A program made the position numbers and the translations under genes. Source: Phycomyces nitens (lineage: Eukaryota > Mucoromycota > Mucoromycetes > Mucorales > Phycomycetaceae). Taken from it: DNA of 64,000 nucleotides. Below the pieces are notes generated by a model. It made no database searches. It was not told where the DNA came from and was given only the letters and a program-made list of their open reading frames with translations. The stretch covers positions 372,001 through 436,000 of the forward strand of contig JAHRBC010000007.1 in the NCBI GenBank assembly GCA_022702545.1, in the 5' to 3' direction. Of this stretch, positions 57,070 through 64,000 are shown one piece after another (the stretch's first letter is position 1; each line of letters begins with the position of its first letter).

Positions 57070-58874
57070 TTACTCTTTTAACGGTTTTCTTGCTGTGAAT
57101 ATCCTCCATTCTGCAGCATTCTCATGGTTTTCAAATTCATCAAGTGCCCCTTGGCACACTCGCTCGTATTCTTCTGGAGTGACCTTGATTTCAGATAACC
57201 ACCATTTCCTCATGGATTTAAAAAGGGCCTTCATCTGTTCCTTGTAGAGATAGCCCTGCTGTTTCTTGGCTGTAGATAGAAATTAGATTTGATAATTTAA
57301 TCTTGCCCAACTTACTAGGATCATCTGGCCATTCACCAATTGGTATACTAAAGACCGTCTCTTTAATATCTTCAAACCCAGTATTTTGAAGAAGTGGTTC
57401 CATTGACCGAACATAATGTGGATCCACACCAATCGTAGAAGCAGCAATCTTGTACCACTCATTCACTAATGCCAAGACTGGCCCTGGATTTTTGAACAGG
57501 ATATCTATATATATAATACATATGTTAATATCGATTTATGATTATGCGACTCGAATTGCACTATCATCTTACCATATTCCACCAGCTGCAATCTTCCTCC
57601 TGGCTTCAAGACCCTTTGGAGCTCTTTGACCAGATTTGGCCAATCCTTGGCTGGTACAACAGTTGCGACGTCTCTTTGATGAACCAGATCAAAGGTGTTA
57701 TCGGGAAAGGGAAGAGTACCAAGCAAATCAGCATAGAGATATTTTAGATTAGGTAGACCAGCTACACAAACTCCATTTTGATTCTCTTGAAACTCGACCA
57801 AAGACGCTCCTCCTGTGATAGGTAGAACAACATCAAGTCCAATAACGTTTGCACCAGGGTGTGCCTGAGCCATCTCAAGTGTCCACAAGCCTTATTTTAA
57901 ATCCACACATAATTGTTTTTAGAATGCATTTATTCTTATTTGGTTTATAGTTTATGATTGTCGCTGTCAACTTACCTACACCACACCCACAATCAAGGAT
58001 CTGTTCAAGTGGTTTATCGCTTTCTACCTTTAGATTGCCACCAAACACCATTTTTAATACATAGTGCTAAAAATAATAGAAATTGTGATCAGTCAGTCAC
58101 ATTAAATATTTAACATTTGTTATATATATCTTTTACCTGTCTCCATTGTCTACAGGATATTTTAATATGCGCAATTTAATATTGTGGGTAATAGTGCCAT
58201 GGAACTCTATATCCTCATTACCTGTCTCTTTCTTTTTCTGCTCCGTATTCATATATCCATTTTTGAGGATCAATGCCAACGTTGTTATCTTTGAGTGGTG
58301 ATACAATAGTTTTCGTGGGACTCGGGGTGATTGACCCAGACTCAAGACTTGATAAGGACACAAATTGTACATTTGAGTCAAACACAATAGAAGTAGGCTG
58401 TGCTATTTCGGTTGGTGCAAAGGGGCGGAAAGGTGGGCTGTAGGGTTTAGCTGGAGACAAGGATCCCACGCTTTCCGGAAATGCTGATGACCAATGGGTG
58501 GGTGGAGAGCCCATATTTGTGCTTGAGTAGTTTTGGGTTGGTGTCCTGGGCTCATCGTCGCTCGTAAAAGAGGAAATACTTCTGTTCTCTATATAACTCG
58601 TTGGCCCTGAGCTAGAGGACTTTTTGTGGCGAGAGGTGGAGATAACAGACGAGAGCGAAGATAGGGGAGTAATTTGGTCGGTCATCAAGACCACCTTGTG
58701 GTTGATAGGATTCACAACAGTGGTTCGAGAGGGTCGGGCATGAGTTACTGGAAAGGTCTGAGTCGGCCTCGAAGCATATTCTGTATTTACTTTGGCTTGA
58801 AGTTGGACATTTCTTCTACGTCTTCGTGAGCCACTCTTTACACTGTCTGAATCTTTGCTAAGCTGGCTTCCCAT
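57070..58874 (-). CDS. S-adenosylmethionine-dependent methyltransferase with predicted N-myristoyl anchor
   Basis: Six exons: 58874-58222, 58149-58137 (a 13-nt microexon), 58066-57976, 57890-57573, 57504-57316 and 57269-57070, giving 487 residues. From the ATG at 58874 it starts MGSQLSKD, an N-myristoylation pattern (Gly2, Ser6, Lys7). About 200 disordered Ser/Pro/Thr residues follow. The microexon joins KERDR to QWRQHYVLKMVFGGN, the entry helix seen in zygomycete methyltransferases. The class I fold then shows ILDCGCGVGLWTLEMA (motif I), ANVIGLDVVLP (acidic end of strand 2), FPDNTFDLVHQRDV and LKELQRVLKPGGRLQLVEYG (motifs II-III). The C-terminal helical lid contains YKEQMKALFKSMRKWW. The methyl acceptor is unknown. 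An in-frame upstream ATG at 58949 adds a hydrophobic leader and would remove the myristoylation signal. Confidence 0.85.
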
Positions 58875-61800
58875 CCCTTTCTTTGATAATTTGAAGAGAG
58901 TTGGAGAAAGAGATGTTTGTGTAAAAAGAAATAGAAAAAGAGGAAACAAGATTTAATTTTGTGTGCGTCTGTGTGTCTGCTTGTGGAGTATAAATATACT
59001 AGCATTACGATTACAGTACTATTTTATGTATACAAGGAGAATTCTATGGATATGATATGATGTGATCTTGCAAGCTTTATTGTAATCATCACTATTTTAC
59101 TACCAAATTGGCTCAAGGACTGGTAATATATATATCCTTTGGCTCAAGTCTTTTTGTTTGTTTTTCTGCTCTTCTTTATTGTTCTCTTTTTCTTAAAAAA
59201 ACAAGTCCTGGAAATGGTATCCTTGTACTACATTTATACCAAAGACGAGCTAGTTAAGAATGCACACACACATATATATGTATATGTGTGTGTGTGTGTA
59301 TTTAGATTTCACTGTATACAGGGCCGATATTACTATACTCTGTGTACCATTGTACGTTGGATAAAGGGCCCAAGTGGCTGGCTATTATCCCAAAGTTGAA
59401 TAATTAGTGGAGAATAAACATCTGTTGTGGATATTTCTCTGTGTGTGTGTGGGAAACTGATACAAACAAACTAAAAAATATATTTAAGGGTCTATTGACT
59501 AGGACCTCTTGACCTCTATAATTCCTTTAATATTTTTTAATGAGTAACAAGATCAAATACATATATCTATATGTATTGGCTATGTAGAATTACAGTAATG
59601 TTGTAATGAAATTAGATGATAAAAAAAAACTTGCAAGTTCCTCTGTATTTTTTTTTACATCAATTGTAATATGGTACACCAGTTCATCTTTCTTTCTTTT
59701 TTGCAAATTAATGACCCATTTTAAATTAATATGGTGCTGGAAGAGTTTGTGGTATAGATTATACAAAAATAAACTAGTTATAATACTAGTAAGATGGTAC
59801 AATAGGTACTCGCAAAGTTAAATTGGTATGATATTTCTTTTTTAATTCCAAACATTAGTGCTTACAAAAATGTATTCAAGTTGGAACGGGCGATAAACAG
59901 TCTGAAAAAAAAAGAAGACAAGTGGGTCAATGTATTTCTAGGCCGGTGACAGTTTTCTGAAAACGCTTAAAACTGACTACATTGCTTCGAACATTGTAAA
60001 CACTTGAGTTGAATCAACCAAATTATCTGTTATATAATCAATTTTGGCGCTATTGCTCTGGAATAACATCTGTAAAGGCTTGGGCAATACTTTGGAAAAG
60101 TATCGAGTATAATAATTCTCTGATGTTTAGGAACAAATAGTAAGGATAATAAAAGAAGAAGAAAAAGTCATTACCTCGAGTTAACTAGACATGGTCATTG
60201 GATATGGTACAGAATAAGCTTACTCTGAACACATTATGATAAATTAGGTTGAATTGCTTGAATAAACCGGAAAAAGTAGCCCTGGGTAAAAGACATACTA
60301 CTTGGTTCCATTTGTTCTTTATATTTTTTGATTGAAACACTGAATAAAAAGAAAAGTTTTTACAAAGAGTTTTTTTTTTTTTAAAAAAAGAGCATTTTAG
60401 AATGGTTATTAAAAATGATAAATTTAAATAACCAATTTCAACTTGGATATATTGATGGACCGGTAACCGAGTATAAATGGAATACTTGCAATGTATCAAT
60501 GGTATTTATTGTCCTTGTAAAGCTTATTCGTGTATTACATCATAACGAGCATTGTTTCGATAATGCGACAGTGTTTGGGGGAGAAAAGGCGCATATATGA
60601 AGCGCAAAAGCAATTTCTCACATAATAATGACATGGGTTGTGGCTCTTCAAGCTGTCCAAAAACATTATAAGCCTGAAAAGCTATATTGTGATCCAAACA
60701 CCAGATACCTATACTTTCAACAATTAGATTGATAAAGAAGATTCTAGCAAGAATAGCCTTTTGGCTCTCTAAATCTATGCCACCAACTCTTGCGACACCA
60801 TCATCTCCCATCACACGATTGATTCAGATAAAGGTGTATAACAACGTATTGTTTTTGACTTTGTGCTAAATATTTTTTCCAAATATAGAAAGAAAAATAA
60901 GATATTTCCAGGACTTTTGCACATTTACAGATTATCGATTATAATCTTGTTGACTTTAGAATTGTATATGCAAATCTGGCTTCTGTGCCCTAGATGAAAT
61001 ACAATTACCATTAATGTGCTTGGAATATCATGATTGTCGGTTCAATTGGATTCAATTGGATTCAATTCAATTTAATTGAATTGTTAATAAATTTCTGTAA
61101 ATTGTTATCAAATATCTGTTGTATATATACTCAATTGTAGAAACAAGAACATGTATTAAATATCAACTCCACGAGTAAAGAACACAGCAGTTACGCCACC
61201 CTGTAGCCATTTGTAGATATATTTGACATTTTGATACCAATGCACCTATTTTATTACACGTGTCTTGGGCTCCAATATATTGTATTTAATAGATATACGT
61301 AAGCTAAAGGTGGACCCTGTAGAAGCTAAATGGCAACGTAATTCTACTAGATCATTCTTATGATTGATTTATAATAAATATATAGATGATTTGGGTTGTT
61401 TGGGGGTATTGTAAAAGTCAGATTTTAATACAAGACAAGATGGCCATTTGACAGGAATATATCCCCAATTATCTCAGGGCTCAGCAGCAGAATTTTTTTT
61501 ATAGTTGGATTACTAAGAGTCTGGCTTTGTTTGATTTGTGTACACGGTAGATTTAAACATGTACATATAAAGAAAAGCACACGAATATATCCAAACTTGG
61601 ATAAAATGCTTAATACATGGCAAGTACATATATAATCTATTATAATAAATATACTAGCCTCACAGCCAATTAATAATCCATATAACAAGGTTCAAGATAT
61701 CAAAAAAACAAAAACAAAGACGCCTTGTGGATAACAAATAATATAAATAAACTTTTCTTGTCATGTAAAAAAATTATTCCCATAAAAAGATAAATTTATT

Positions 61801-63731
61801 TGGCAAATAATCAAAAAAAAAATTACTGCGGCTATTTTGTAAGGATAATAAAGACTATACTCCATAAGTCTAATACATTCTATTTATTGAGACTTCTAAA
61901 ATATATCTAGAGAATACCTTAATTATTAACCGCTATTTATATACACATGCTATATTTATATACCCAGTATTCATTGAATATTTTGTGAATATCGAGCAAA
62001 TATTATGCTTGCATTATTTATTTTTGTTATGAATTAAGCTGTAATTATAAAGCACCATATTGGCTAATGAACGTGGAAATTTGTATTCATTTATTTTGTA
62101 TAATTATTATCTATAATATATATATATAATATATTTGCAACCAGCATTGCTTTATTCTATTGTTGTTGTTCGAGCCACATGGTCGACATGTTGTTTTTAG
62201 CCTCCTCAAGTTCACGCACATAAAAATAAAACGCTAGTACCATTTAAAAAAGGCCCTTTATGTGTATCCTTGGCAACCTCAACTTTGTGTTTTACTTCAT
62301 GAGAACACTTGGCTGAGGAAATTTCCATTGAATAGTTTGGAGAGCAAAAATGGAAATTGAATGTGACTTGACGTAACCAAGTGTCCAGAAAATAAACTCA
62401 AACATGGCGATTGTACCACCATCCACTCTAATTAACTATCAGTAAACGATTGCTGAACCACGTTTAACAGTAAGAAGAGATGATTACATTATTTCGTATA
62501 CCACATAAATAGCAGAGCTATCAAATGAGTGCCTCGGCAGTGTAGGACAACCCGCATCTTCGGTCAAATAAGACCGCGTTCAACATATGGAAGTGGCTCA
62601 CTTGTTGGTGTACTCCTTCAGGAGTGTGGCGCTTGACGATAAATAGCTTGGCATGGACAAGACATTTTTGATCTATGGTGTGTATTTCATAATTTACACT
62701 TAATTATACTGCCAAGCAAACCAAACAAGTTAAAGGTGACAAATTAGCTAGAGTAGAGTGGGAAAAGAGTGATTTTGAAAAAGAAGATTGGTCTTAATCC
62801 GACTCAATTGAATGGCGTTTGCAGTAAGAATAGTAACTCCATACACAGAATCTATTCACAAAACAAGTGTTACGGTCTACAGGTATACTTTATTGTTATG
62901 CCAAGGGTACAACTGAATGATGTCAATAAAAGAAACAAACAAACTTTCAGGGCCGCTTTGACCCGATTATAAGGGCCAAGGACTTGTGCCTATATTCCGA
63001 TGAGGTTTTCTCGTTTATTTTATGTATTTATCAAATTTCCATTTTTGTCTTTAGTATGTATAGATTGACTTTTATAGAAGCTTACTGTAAGCTGTAGTAC
63101 AAAAGTAGTCAAAAAGGAAGTGTTGAAAAGAAATAATAGAAAAAGTAAAACGATCCTGTTAATGGGTTGACTCATAATATAAAAAAATACATATTGTTAT
63201 TAAACATAACAGATACACAGGCACACACTTTTTATATGTGTGTGCACAAACATACCAACAAGCTGAGCAAGTTATTAGCCAAATCCTTCTTTCACAAAAA
63301 TATCAAGATGAATATGCTTCTGGGCTGAGGAGAATAGAAAGAAGTTGTAGAAATTGTAACAGAAATAAAGAAAAGAATAATTGAAAATAAATCAAGGAAA
63401 TAAATTATTAGCACCCTTTCAGCATATTCACCGTTTCTTCCAGACCTTCCATGTCCCACAGGTCATTCAAAAACCTTTTTCTGGATTCCATTTTTTTAAC
63501 GTCGGATATTTGAAATAAGCATGAGATTGATTCTCCTTTACTTATAAAAAAATGTATAAAAATATACTGGAATTTATATTTTTAAATTCATAGTTTGGGA
63601 TGAATTTATAATAGTCTGTACGTTGACAAGTCTTTTTTTATACACCCAAATATATATATATATATATAACACCAAAGTCCTATTGTTCAAGATCTTACAC
63701 TTTTTCTTGATTTCTTACCCATCAAATAAAC
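58875..63731. other. Large AT-rich intergenic spacer
   Basis: About 4.9 kb without a supported gene. It holds a TG run near 59285-59300, a minus-strand protein-like frame at 60524-60814 (listed), short ATTCAATTG repeats near 61041-61085, and a GC-richer stretch at 62500-62650 with no readable frame. Confidence 0.5.
60524..60814 (-). other. Uncertain 96-residue open frame, possible gene remnant
   Basis: Starts MMGDDGVARVGGIDLES and contains QKAILARIFFINLIVES. Composition is protein-like and GC-richer than the surroundings, but I see no intron-linked partner and no known domain. It could be a degraded transposon or gene fragment. Confidence 0.25.
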
Positions 63732-64000
63732 ATGGAAAATTCCAACTCATTCTTCAACGTATTCATCTCAAAGCCAAGCTACCAAGAAATCAACATGAAT
63801 GGACTTGAGCCTATTGCCAAACCAGACATTGTCTGCTCAATCCCAATTTCTGTCCAGAACACATACAACACAACCAACAACTTCCTTTCGCCCTATTCTT
63901 TCAGTACATCGCCGCTTTCACCGAATGGTTGGAATCTCAGTCCACAAGGTATTTATTAAAATAATTGTCACCGTTCTTGATCTAACTTTACAATTAGTAC
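63732..64000 (+). CDS. Start of an unidentified gene, 3' partial
   Basis: The first exon runs from the ATG at 63732 to 63948 (72 full codons plus one base): MENSNSFFNVFISKPSYQ, then a Ser/Asn/Pro-rich stretch ending NGWNLSPQ. A GT donor at 63949 and a CAATTAG acceptor ending at 63997 bound a 49-nt intron; the second exon has only three bases in the window. The composition resembles the disordered N-terminus of a transcription factor or signalling protein, but no domain is visible yet. Confidence 0.55.

Noticed and set aside
58133..58387. Open frame ending RILKYPVDNGDR, considered as the methyltransferase junction exon
   Set aside because: It requires a frame change from the Ser-rich exon with no usable intron, whereas the 13-nt microexon join gives a continuous family-like sequence.
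61041..61085. Short ATTCAATTG repeats considered as transposon ends
   Set aside because: Too short and AT-rich to distinguish from chance; no flanking element or target duplication seen.

Overview
The window is nuclear DNA of a filamentous fungus, most likely Mucoromycota (Mucorales-like). Gene bodies are moderately GC-rich and packed with very short introns (about 41-100 nt). The spacers between them are strongly AT-rich and full of microsatellites. A GPI-type CotH spore-coat protein, a broken copy of a multi-copy PD-(D/E)XK-like family that I associate with zygomycetes, and a TnpB/Fanzor-like remnant fit that placement. I cannot fix the genus from sequence alone.

Layout. 1-13.4 kb is gene-dense: a MAP-kinase-phosphatase-like protein (5' cut by the window), a Fungal_trans transcription factor without a visible zinc cluster, a dehydrodolichyl diphosphate synthase, a SUR7/claudin-like membrane protein, two neighbouring calmodulin-like genes, ribosomal protein uS5 (RPS2) and a CDK1-like kinase with ten exons. 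14-21.4 kb holds a ZADH2-type reductase (divergent from the CDK), a JMJD6-type JmjC oxygenase, an unrecognised 247-aa helical protein and cysteine dioxygenase. 21.4-28.4 kb is a gene-poor island with a short dispersed repeat, a decayed PD-(D/E)XK-like gene, a TnpB/Fanzor-like remnant and triplet microsatellites. 28.4-45.7 kb carries ETF-ubiquinone oxidoreductase, an MIT-domain protein, a cytochrome P450, a CotH protein, SGF29 and a G-protein beta subunit. 49.8-58.9 kb carries the mitochondrial GTPase MTG1, a TBC Rab-GAP, a TLC-domain membrane protein and a methyltransferase with a predicted N-myristoyl anchor. The rest is AT-rich spacer, ending in the first exon of a gene that leaves the window.

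There is no operon-like logic; these are independent eukaryotic genes. Several pairs converge with short gaps (RER2/SUR7-like, TBC/TLC, SGF29/G-beta). Signalling is well represented (phosphatase, CDK, G-beta, two EF-hand proteins, Rab-GAP).

I rebuilt exon structures by hand from splice signals, reading-frame phase and protein-family continuity. The most notable result is that six introns, and perhaps a seventh, of about 82 need a GC-AG donor (consensus AG|GCAAGT), several times the usual frequency. No RNA-seq or homology search was available. Product names rest on recognised motifs, and start codons are best guesses.
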